13,151 nucleotides of DNA from UBA4719 sp035654835. Its GTDB lineage: Bacteria > Actinomycetota > Actinomycetes > Actinomycetales > Dermatophilaceae. A program made the position numbers and the translations under genes. Every line of letters begins with the position of its first letter. Position 1 is the stretch's first letter. Below are positions 1 to 6,066 of the stretch, in pieces. The stretch is taken from NCBI GenBank assembly GCA_035654835.1, contig DASRVZ010000093.1, positions 1 through 13,151 on the forward strand, written 5' to 3'. Under the pieces are notes generated by a model, which had not been told where the DNA came from, searched no databases, and saw nothing but the letters and a program-made list of their open reading frames with translations.

Positions 1-2
1 GG

Positions 3-641
3 TCGTACGCGCTGTCCTACACCAAGCTGGGCAACGGCAAGCTGGTCGTCGCGCGGTGGAACCCATGCCGGACGCACACGTACAAGGTGAACCTGGCTGC
101 GGTCCCGTCCGCGTCCCGATCGGCGGTGCTGGCCGAGACGCTCACCGCGCTACGAACGTTGGCCGCCAAGACCGGGATGTCGTTCGCCTACAAGGGCACG
201 ACCACCGAGGTGCCCCGGCCTGCCAACATCGCCCAGCAGAGTGCTGACCTCGTCGTCGCGTACACGACGCCGGCGAAGACGAGCTACCTGTCCGGCGAGG
301 CCAACGGTTACGGCGGGTTCATCGCCGACATGACGACCACGACCACCACGACGGGGACGGGTACGAAGAGCACCTACACGACCGCCATCGTCAAGGGGTT
401 CGTCGTGATCGACACGCCCTCCATGCTGCGCGTCTACACGCCGGGCTTTGGCGCCGGGCAGCGCCGCGGGAACCTGCTGCTGCACGAGCTGGGCCACGCC
501 GTGGGCCTGGGCCACGTGAACGACGCCCGCCTGCTCATGAACCCGGTCTTGTCCTCGCTCACCCCGAACGGGTACATCGCCGGGGATCTGGTCGGGCTGG
601 GCAAGGTCGGCCGCAACGCCGGCTGCATCACCGGCATGTAG
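3..641 (+). CDS. Metzincin-type zinc metallopeptidase, 5'-truncated by window edge
   Basis: The frame is open from base 3, so the true start and any signal peptide lie to the left of the window; 212 residues are visible. Counting from base 3, residues 161-171 read HELGHAVGLGH, a perfect HEXXHXXGXXH zinc site (three His ligands, catalytic Glu162), and Met179 in LLMNP is a plausible Met-turn. These are the hallmarks of metzincins (matrixin or related M10/M12-like peptidases). Cys22 and Cys208 near the two ends of the visible part could form a disulfide, which fits a secreted enzyme. A Thr-rich run follows residue 106. The first available GTG at 87 is not the start, because the preceding codons (ARWNPC) look like conserved coding sequence. 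The role is probably extracellular protein degradation; the substrate is unknown. The gene converges with the sugar operon and seems unrelated to it. Confidence 0.85.
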   Translation, partial: SYALSYTKLGNGKLVVARWNPCRTHTYKVNLAAVPSASRSAVLAETLTALRTLAAKTGMSFAYKGTTTEVPRPANIAQQSADLVVAYTTPAKTSYLSGEANGYGGFIADMTTTTTTTGTGTKSTYTTAIVKGFVVIDTPSMLRVYTPGFGAGQRRGNLLLHELGHAVGLGHVNDARLLMNPVLSSLTPNGYIAGDLVGLGKVGRNAGCITGM

Positions 642-769
642 CACCCGGGCGCCCCCTCGCAGCCGACGGCGGGCCAAGTGTCCGGAGCCCTGTCGCTGGG
701 TGCGCGGACACAGTCCCGGGGACCTGTCTCAGCATCTCCTGCCGAATAGGCGGATCCGCCGGGGCCTTC
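642..769. terminator. Convergent intergenic region with possible bidirectional hairpin
   Basis: This 128-base gap lies between the ends of the convergent peptidase and glycoside hydrolase genes. GTGTCCG at 678-684 pairs with CGGACAC at 705-711, and the stem can continue inside with GCCC (687-690) against GGGT (698-701). GGCGGATCCGCC at 749-760 is a perfect 12-base palindrome just past the hydrolase stop. Neither is followed by a U-run on either strand, so intrinsic termination is only a guess. No gene is seen here. Confidence 0.35.
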
Positions 770-1729
770 TCACATGCTCTCGGCGTGCGTAGCGACGACG
801 AGCGTCGACCCCAGCGGCTGCGGCAGCTCGAGGGGATCCGACAGGCTCCCGACAAACGCGCCGGCGGCATCCTGGTTGACGAACGCAAGCAGCGCCCAAT
901 GTCCGTCCCTGCGCTGGACGAGCTTGCCGACGTAGAGCGACTCATCGGTCAGCCGGGTCGCCTGCGACACGTCGTACGGGCCGAGCAGCGTGTCCGACCG
1001 CAGTACCCAGACCCCGCCCGACTCACCTGCCTTCCGACGCGCGGGGGACAGCTGGGGAGCCAGACAGTTGAACAGCAGCAACGGGTTTCCGTCGACAACG
1101 ACAACCTGCGGCACCTCGAGCTGGCTGAATCCAGAACCCGGCTGGCTGAGTGGCGGTCGAACCTCCCAGGAGATGAGGTCCGTCGAGTGAGCGTGGCCGA
1201 GAACGCCGCCATCGTCTGAGGGCGCAGCAAGGGCAGCGGCGGTGATCACCATGTGCCATCCGTCCCCGTCGGGGTCGCGGATGACCCAGGGGTCGCGCCA
1301 GTGTTCCGCCCTGCCGGTCACCGCGTACTGCTCGTACCACCGGCTGCCGCTGGTGACGACGGCCTGTGGACCTCGCTTGGTCCAGTCGTGCAGGTCGGGC
1401 GAGGTGGCGACACCGATGCGCTGAACCTGCCCGGAGTCCGCGTGGCTCAGGCCGGTGTAGAACATGTGCCACAGCCCGTCGTCGCCCTTCACGACCGACC
1501 CGGTCCACGTCGCGTAGTCGTCGAATGCCGGCCCCGAGCTCGGCTGGATCGCATCCGCGAGCACCTCCCAGCTGCGCAGATCCGGTGAGACCGCGTGGCC
1601 GATGCAGACGTTCCAGTGGCGCTGGTCGGGGTCGCCGACGCGCGGAGCTTTGAGGAAGAACAGGTGGTATGCCGTGCCGTCGTCTGCGATCCAGAAGTCC
1701 CAGATCCAATGGGTCGCCAGTGTCAGCAC
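770..1729 (-). CDS. Clan GH-J (GH32/GH68-like) glycoside hydrolase, probably intracellular
   Basis: This 319-residue protein has no signal peptide, so it should act in the cytosol. Motifs fit the five-bladed beta-propeller of clan GH-J: WIWDFW with candidate nucleophile Asp11, WTGS at 75-78 (GH32 has W[ST]GS), HWRDPW with the RDP triad at 145-147, and LEVPQV with candidate acid/base Glu205 in the place of the GH32 ECP motif. The WDFW opening resembles GH68 (WDxW) more than the NDPNG of classical GH32. Family members hydrolyse or transfer fructosyl units of sucrose, levan or inulin. It is the last gene of the ABC transporter operon, 42 bases after the permease stop, and would cleave the imported sugar. 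The GTG start at 1729 is the only usual start in the open frame and has no ribosome site; see the finding on a possible N-terminal frameshift. A GH43-like specificity is an alternative. Confidence 0.8.
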   Translation of the reverse strand: MLTLATHWIWDFWIADDGTAYHLFFLKAPRVGDPDQRHWNVCIGHAVSPDLRSWEVLADAIQPSSGPAFDDYATWTGSVVKGDDGLWHMFYTGLSHADSGQVQRIGVATSPDLHDWTKRGPQAVVTSGSRWYEQYAVTGRAEHWRDPWVIRDPDGDGWHMVITAAALAAPSDDGGVLGHAHSTDLISWEVRPPLSQPGSGFSQLEVPQVVVVDGNPLLLFNCLAPQLSPARRKAGESGGVWVLRSDTLLGPYDVSQATRLTDESLYVGKLVQRRDGHWALLAFVNQDAAGAFVGSLSDPLELPQPLGSTLVVATHAESM

Positions 1730-1771
1730 GGTCAGGGCGGCATCAGGTGACGACTCGATCCAGGGGCTCGC

Positions 1772-2701
1772 TCATCCCTTGACGGCGCCTGAGGTCATGC
1801 CACGGATGAAGTAACGCTGCAGGGAGACGAAGACGAGCAGGGGTATGGCCATGCTTACGAAGGCGCCCGCCGTGAGCAGCTGCCAGCCCTGTCCTTGCTG
1901 ACCCTGCATGCCCGCGAGGTTCACCGTCACGACCATGTTGTCGCCCTGGCCGAGGAAGATCAGCGCGATGAGGAGGTCGTTCCAGACCCACAAGAACTGG
2001 AAGATCGCGAACGATGCCAACGCAGGGACACTCATCGGGACGACCAGCCGCCAGAAGGTCTGGAAGTGGCTGGCGCCGTCGATCTTGGCCGACTCGATCA
2101 CTGACAGCGGCAGGGTCGCCATGTAGTTGCGCAGGATGAAGATGGCCAGCGGCATCCCGAAGCCTGTGTGTGCGAGCCAGACCGCGGGGAACGTCCCGGT
2201 GAGACCGACGTCGCCGTAGAACCGCAGCAAGGGCACCAGCGCCACCTGGTTGGGGACGACCAGCAGCCCGACGACGACGATGAACAGGATGTCTCGACCC
2301 CTGTAGTGCATGAACGTGAAGCTGTAGGCCGCGAAGGCCGCGATCATGATCGGGATGATCGTGGCCGGCAGAGCCACCGAGAGACTGTTGACGAACGAGA
2401 TACCCATCGGGGTCTGTCCGGCGAACAGGACGTCGTGGTAGTTCTGCAGGGTCCACTGCGTGGCCTTCAGCGGGCTGGCGATGACACTCCACCAGCCGGA
2501 GGTGTTGGCAGCCTCGGGCTGTCGGAAGCTGGTGACCAGGAGTCCGAAGGTGGGAATGAGCCAGATGAGGCACAGGACACCCATCGTGATCTTGACGAAC
2601 CAGCCCGCCCGGCTGGCCCTGGCGCCCTCCTGGGGGCCCTTACTTCGTGCCGCCCGCCCGGGGGTGGACGGGGTCGGTTTGTCGAGGCTGACGTCGGTCA
2701 T
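1772..2701 (-). CDS. Sugar ABC transporter permease, MalG/AglG-type (CUT1)
   Basis: This 309-residue inner-membrane permease has about six hydrophobic segments, starting around residues 35-58. The EAA loop that docks the ATPase is clear at 203-222: ESAKIDGAS followed by FWRLVVP, with the conserved Gly209 of the ID-G-A core. The charged, Pro/Ser-rich N-terminal tail of about 33 residues is typical of the MalG side. The ATG overlaps the stop of the upstream permease by four bases (ATGA at 2698-2701), so the two are probably translationally coupled. It would form a heterodimer with that permease to carry a mono- or oligosaccharide. No ATP-binding subunit gene lies in the operon; actinobacterial CUT1 systems often share one MsiK-like ATPase encoded elsewhere. 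Confidence 0.92.
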   Translation of the reverse strand: MTDVSLDKPTPSTPGRAARSKGPQEGARASRAGWFVKITMGVLCLIWLIPTFGLLVTSFRQPEAANTSGWWSVIASPLKATQWTLQNYHDVLFAGQTPMGISFVNSLSVALPATIIPIMIAAFAAYSFTFMHYRGRDILFIVVVGLLVVPNQVALVPLLRFYGDVGLTGTFPAVWLAHTGFGMPLAIFILRNYMATLPLSVIESAKIDGASHFQTFWRLVVPMSVPALASFAIFQFLWVWNDLLIALIFLGQGDNMVVTVNLAGMQGQQGQGWQLLTAGAFVSMAIPLLVFVSLQRYFIRGMTSGAVKG

Positions 2702-3681
2702 CGTTGGGCCTCCTGCCGGCGGAAGTTGCGCACCTGGTAGACCATCACCGGCACGATGGCGATCATCAGCATGACCACGATGGCGGCTGCGTAGCCGTTG
2801 TTGCCGTTGGTGAACAGCTCGGTCCAGAACCGCATGCCGATGACGTCGGTGTTGAAGTTGCCGCCGGTCATGACGTAGATGATGTCGAAGATCTTCATCA
2901 CCATGATGAGCACGGTGACGAACACCGTGATGACGGTCGGCCAGATCTGCGGCACGACGATGTTGAAGAAGATCCGCTTCTCACTGGCCCCGTCGATCCG
3001 CCCTGCCTCGATCGTGTCCTCCGGCACACCCTTGACCGCGGCCGACAGCAGCACCATGGAGAAACCGACCTGCGCCCAGATCATGATGACCATGAGCAAC
3101 AGGCTGTTGACGTGCGCCTGGCTCAGCTGCAGCCAGGCGACCGGATCGATCCCGAACCTGCCCAGGATCGCGTTGAACAGTCCGATCTGTGGGGTGCCCG
3201 CGGGCCGGGACTCGTAGACGAACCGCCAGATTGTCGCGGCACCGACCATGCTGATCGCCATCGGCAGGAAGATGATCGACTTGGTGAGCTTCTCTGCCCT
3301 GGGCTGAAGCCGGTCGGCCAGGACGGCCACGGCAAGACCAAACACGACCGTGAGCGCAGGGACCACGATCATCCACAACAGTGTGTTCAGCAGCGTGCCA
3401 CTGACGAAGTCGCCCGAGCTGAGCAGATCGGTGTAGTTCCTGATCCCGATGAACTCTGTCGAGGTGCGGTTGGCGAAGCTGAACACGATGGTCCGGATGG
3501 CCGGGTAGATCAGGAAGAACCCGATCAGCACGACCGCAGGGCCGACGAAGACGTAGGGCTTGACCCGCTCCTCCCACTTCCTCGGAAGTCGCTCCGCCAC
3601 CTTGTTCATCACGTAGAAAAGCAGCAGCGAACCAAGCACACCGCCAAGGATCGCCAAGAGCGCGTTGATCACCTTGAGCAC
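2698..3681 (-). CDS. Sugar ABC transporter permease, MalF/AglF-type (CUT1)
   Basis: This is a 327-residue membrane protein. An extra N-terminal hydrophobic helix (residues 4-25) precedes a basic stretch (RLPRKWEERVK) and the core permease helices from about residue 43. That arrangement recalls AglF-type alpha-glucoside permeases, which is a family-level impression. The EAA loop is at 225-248: EAGRIDGAS then FFNIVVP. The GTG start at 3681 is fixed by a strong ribosome site (GAAAGGAG at 3697-3690, eight bases away). It pairs with the downstream permease, which it overlaps by four bases. A perfect stem-loop sits directly upstream of its ribosome site and separates it from the binding-protein gene, which suggests lower or separately tuned expression of the permeases. 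Confidence 0.92.
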   Translation of the reverse strand: MLKVINALLAILGGVLGSLLLFYVMNKVAERLPRKWEERVKPYVFVGPAVVLIGFFLIYPAIRTIVFSFANRTSTEFIGIRNYTDLLSSGDFVSGTLLNTLLWMIVVPALTVVFGLAVAVLADRLQPRAEKLTKSIIFLPMAISMVGAATIWRFVYESRPAGTPQIGLFNAILGRFGIDPVAWLQLSQAHVNSLLLMVIMIWAQVGFSMVLLSAAVKGVPEDTIEAGRIDGASEKRIFFNIVVPQIWPTVITVFVTVLIMVMKIFDIIYVMTGGNFNTDVIGMRFWTELFTNGNNGYAAAIVVMLMIAIVPVMVYQVRNFRRQEAQR

Positions 3682-3689
3682 TGAAGGGA

Positions 3690-3697
3690 CTCCTTTC
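3690..3697 (-). promoter_or_regulatory. Strong ribosome binding site of the MalF-type permease
   Basis: On the minus strand this reads GAAAGGAG, eight bases before the GTG at 3681. It decides the start codon and lies only three bases downstream of the intercistronic hairpin. Confidence 0.8.
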
Positions 3698-3700
3698 GGT

Positions 3701-3730
3701 CTGGGGGCGCACCTTCCGGCGCGCCCCCAG
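3701..3730 (-). other. Perfect 10-bp intercistronic stem-loop between binding-protein and permease genes
   Basis: CTGGGGGCGC (3701-3710) is exactly complementary to GCGCCCCCAG (3721-3730) around a 10-base loop. On the transcript it lies after the binding-protein stop (3771) and just before the permease ribosome site. There is no U-run, so a simple intrinsic terminator is unlikely. By analogy with the malE-malF intercistronic elements it could protect the 3' end of the binding-protein message or act as a partial terminator. The function is inferred; the structure is seen directly. Confidence 0.75.
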
Positions 3731-3770
3731 CCAGTCAGCTAGTGGTCAACTCGGGTCGATCTCGACCTGG

Positions 3771-5093
3771 CTAGCTCTTGGGCCAGCTCTCATCGATCTT
3801 CTTGAGGGTGGCGGCCTCGTCCTGCTGGCCCGCGGTGAACGCGACCATGCCCTTCCAGAAGCTACCTGCGCCGACCGTGGCCGGCATGCTGTCTGATCCG
3901 TCGAACCGGATGCCCGTGGCGGTGTAGGCAATCTTGGCGATGCCCCTCGTGGTCTCGTTGCCGTACTTGGAGACGTCGAAGTCCTTGTGTGGCGACAGGA
4001 AACCACGGTCGCTCGGCCCGGCCCAGGGGGCGCCGAAGGTCGGATCCTCGGTGATGTACTTGAGGACCTTCGTCACGTTCGAGTCGCCCTTGGTGAAGAG
4101 GCCAGCGAGGTCACCGCCACCCTCGACGGTGTCAAACTGGCCCTTCGGGAACGGGAAAACACCAAGGTTGGTGTCGATTTTGGCCCTGATCGCCTCGGAC
4201 AGGAAGCCCTTCTGCGTCACGAAGTTGCCCTGCTTGTGCAGGAAGCATCCGGGGGGCTTGGTGAACATGGGGTTGGCCGCAGTGCCGAAGGCCTGGGAGA
4301 CGATCGACTTGGCTCCTCCGAAGACGTTGCCCTTGGTCAGAGCGATCTTGGCGTACGTGTCGAAGGCCGCCTTGATCTGCGGGTCCTCGAACTTGGTCTC
4401 GCCGGCAACCCACTTGTCATAGACGTCGGGGCCGGCCTGCTTGAGCACGAGCTCTTCGATCCAGTCGGTTCCGGGCCAGCCGGTCGCCGCACCTGACTCC
4501 AGCCCGATGCACCACGGGGCCGTGCCTGATGCCTTGATCTTGTCGCCGAGGGCAAGCAGCTCGTCGATGGTCGTCGGGACGGTGTAGCCCGCCGCCGTGA
4601 ACGCGGGTTTGTTGTAGAAGACCAGGCTCTTGATGTTCATCGACACCGGGACTCCGTAACGCTTGCCATCGACGGCCGCCGCGTCCAAGAAGCCGGGCAC
4701 GATGCTGGCCTCGAGCTTTGGCATGTCGAGGACGTCGGCCAGAGGCTGGAGCTTGCCTTGCTTGGCGAGGTCTTTGAGGAGTCCGGGCTGCGGGAACAGG
4801 GCGATGTCAGGCGCGTTGTTCCCGGCCACGGCGGCACGAATCTGCGTGTCGAACGACGAGGCCTGGATGTAGCTGATCTTGATGTTGTTCGTCTTCGCCC
4901 AGGGGTCCAGCGAGTCCTTGAAACCCTGTGTCTGGTCACCTCCGAAGCCGAACATGATCGACACTGTCGTCTTGGCGGTTCCCCCACCCCCGTCGCCAGA
5001 GCTGGTCGAGTCGCTCGAGCTCAGACATCCGCTCGTGAGCACCGCCACTGTCCCGGCGACTGCCGTCGCCTTGGTAAGAGTCCTACCGCGCAT
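3771..5093 (-). CDS. Sugar ABC transporter substrate-binding lipoprotein (AglE-like, CUT1)
   Basis: This 440-residue extracellular binding protein is anchored by lipid. It has a basic N-terminus, a short hydrophobic stretch and a lipobox-like LTSGC with the lipid-accepting Cys at 23, then a Ser/Gly-rich linker (residues 24-40). The mature part looks like family 1 solute-binding proteins: VSIMFGFGG at the first beta strand, NAPDIALFPQP, and GVPVSMN in the hinge region. The overall pattern recalls AglE-type binding proteins for alpha-glucosides such as sucrose, maltose or trehalose; the ligand itself cannot be read. The ATG at 5093 has AGGAG at 5105-5101, seven bases away. It is the first gene of the operon that continues into two permeases and a GH-J hydrolase. 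A structured leader lies upstream. Confidence 0.9.
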   Translation of the reverse strand: MRGRTLTKATAVAGTVAVLTSGCLSSSDSTSSGDGGGGTAKTTVSIMFGFGGDQTQGFKDSLDPWAKTNNIKISYIQASSFDTQIRAAVAGNNAPDIALFPQPGLLKDLAKQGKLQPLADVLDMPKLEASIVPGFLDAAAVDGKRYGVPVSMNIKSLVFYNKPAFTAAGYTVPTTIDELLALGDKIKASGTAPWCIGLESGAATGWPGTDWIEELVLKQAGPDVYDKWVAGETKFEDPQIKAAFDTYAKIALTKGNVFGGAKSIVSQAFGTAANPMFTKPPGCFLHKQGNFVTQKGFLSEAIRAKIDTNLGVFPFPKGQFDTVEGGGDLAGLFTKGDSNVTKVLKYITEDPTFGAPWAGPSDRGFLSPHKDFDVSKYGNETTRGIAKIAYTATGIRFDGSDSMPATVGAGSFWKGMVAFTAGQQDEAATLKKIDESWPKS

Positions 5094-5100
5094 GTCATCA

Positions 5101-5105
5101 CTCCT
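5101..5105 (-). promoter_or_regulatory. Ribosome binding site of the substrate-binding protein
   Basis: AGGAG on the minus strand, seven bases before the ATG at 5093, supports the start that includes the full lipoprotein signal. Confidence 0.75.
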
Positions 5106-5434
5106 GATCGTCGTACCAGCATGTGGTAGCAGTGCCCCCGAACTTGCCCGCAGGCGAGCTTGGCGGGGGCGCCAAGTATTTTGTTATGCGATGTGACGCT
5201 CCTCCCGGAACGCCGAATGGTCAACCCTTGCAGGGCAATTGTTAGCGTCTTGCCGCAGTACGAAATGGGGGATTCGAGAAGCACGAACCAGACGTATGGT
5301 GCAAACAGGCCAATGACTCGAATCGAGAAGCTGCCACCCGGCGTAACGTGAGACGGCAGAAGAGGCTGCCCGGAGGACCCGTTGTCTGCAGAAGTCGTCA
5401 CCGCTCGAAGGACACGCATCCCAGGCGCCGCGCC
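5106..5434. promoter_or_regulatory. Divergent intergenic region with structured leader and repeated sites
   Basis: This is about 330 bases without a supported gene, between the sugar operon (leftward) and the nucleotidyltransferase (rightward). It must hold both promoters, but I see no convincing -35/-10 pair; CATAAC on the minus strand at 5188-5183 is a weak -10 candidate. It contains TACCA-N5-TGGTA (5114-5128), two mutually exclusive inverted repeats at 5134-5176, a TTGC-AGG-GCAA repeat (5228-5238), and a near-identical 12-base direct repeat (5271-5282 and 5320-5331). Any of these may be operators. No regulator gene for the sugar operon is in the window. Confidence 0.5.
5134..5176 (-). other. 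Overlapping, mutually exclusive inverted repeats in the sugar operon leader
   Basis: CTTGGCG (5159-5165) pairs perfectly with CGCCAAG (5170-5176) around four bases. The segment CGGGGGC (5164-5170) can instead pair with GCCCCCG (5134-5140), enclosing a small hairpin (5143-5158) whose loop on the minus-strand RNA is UGCG, a UNCG-type tetraloop. Both foldings use 5164-5170, so only one can form at a time. This could be a leader switch if transcription starts upstream, or a DNA operator for a LacI-type repressor. Confidence 0.45.
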
Positions 5435-6034
5435 ATGAAGGTCGCGGGGCTGGTCCTTGCAGCCGGTGAAGGATCCCGCCTCGGCCGTCCCAAGGCAGAG
5501 GTCGTGGTGGGTGGCCGTCGGCTGGTGGATCTGGCGATCGAGTCGTGTGTTCGGGCAGGACTGAGCCCGGTGGTCGTGGTTCTGGGCGCGGCATGGGTGA
5601 TACCCATGCCACTGGCCGACAGCCCTGATGGCGACGCCCCCGAAGTCTGGCTGGTTGAGAACACCGACTGGTCCACGGGTTTGGCGTCATCGTTGCGAGC
5701 CGGACTGGCAGCCCTTGAGACTGACGCGGGTATCGAGGCTGTGGTCATCACGCTGGTCGACACTCTTTCCGTCGGCGACGGGCATCTGTCCCGAATCAGC
5801 TCGTTGTTGAGGGATGGCACGACGGCTGCGGTCGCAACCTACAAGGGCGAGGCGCGCACCCCGGTCGGGCTCACCCGCGAGGTCTGGGCCGACGTGGCTC
5901 GAACCGTCGTGGGTGATGAGGGCGCTCGGCGATGGCTGCGCGCCCACCCCGAGATGGTCACCGAGGTGGAGTGCGCTGATCTGGGCCCGTGGATCGACAT
6001 CGACACGACAGAAGACCTGCCCGGTCAACTGTGA
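5435..6034 (+). CDS. MobA/MocA-like nucleotidyltransferase
   Basis: This is a 199-residue cytosolic Rossmann-like NTP transferase. The signature loop LAAGEGSRLGRPK is at residues 8-20 and binds the nucleotide in MobA/MocA enzymes. VDT at 108-110 is the place of the metal-binding Asp motif (Asp109), where relatives often have CDQP or VDTP; here the Pro is Leu. TPVGL at 142-146 and DIDTTEDL at 188-195 are also typical. MocA makes molybdopterin cytosine dinucleotide for xanthine dehydrogenase-type enzymes; actinobacterial relatives include the nicotine blue oxidoreductase group, so the exact reaction is open. The ATG at 5435 is chosen because the domain begins right there; a GTG at 5348 would add 29 residues of unlikely, Arg-rich sequence. 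There is no good ribosome site. The gene stands alone and converges with the DUF1116 gene 32 bases away, next to purine-type catabolism. Confidence 0.8.
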   Translation: MKVAGLVLAAGEGSRLGRPKAEVVVGGRRLVDLAIESCVRAGLSPVVVVLGAAWVIPMPLADSPDGDAPEVWLVENTDWSTGLASSLRAGLAALETDAGIEAVVITLVDTLSVGDGHLSRISSLLRDGTTAAVATYKGEARTPVGLTREVWADVARTVVGDEGARRWLRAHPEMVTEVECADLGPWIDIDTTEDLPGQL

Positions 6035-6066
6035 CCACATAGGCCTTTGACAGCTTGGGGAGTCGC

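Noticed and set aside
331..390. Thr-rich ACG/ACC run in the peptidase as a possible microsatellite or CRISPR-like repeat
   Set aside because: It is an in-frame codon run with no regular repeat-spacer structure.
2704..3684. 326-codon plus-strand frame across the MalF-type permease
   Set aside because: Its composition is Asp/His/Gln-rich, as expected from the complement of membrane-protein codons; no ribosome site or motif.
5021..5419. 132-codon minus-strand frame over the sugar operon leader
   Set aside because: It overlaps the binding-protein start out of frame, has no recognised motif, and would leave no room for the promoter and leader structures.
5348..5434. Longer GTG start for the nucleotidyltransferase
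   Set aside because: The added 29 residues are Arg-rich with no conservation expected, and the family domain starts directly at the ATG at 5435.
6035..6066. Terminator between the convergent nucleotidyltransferase and DUF1116 genes
   Set aside because: Only 32 bases with no stem longer than a few pairs and no U-run.
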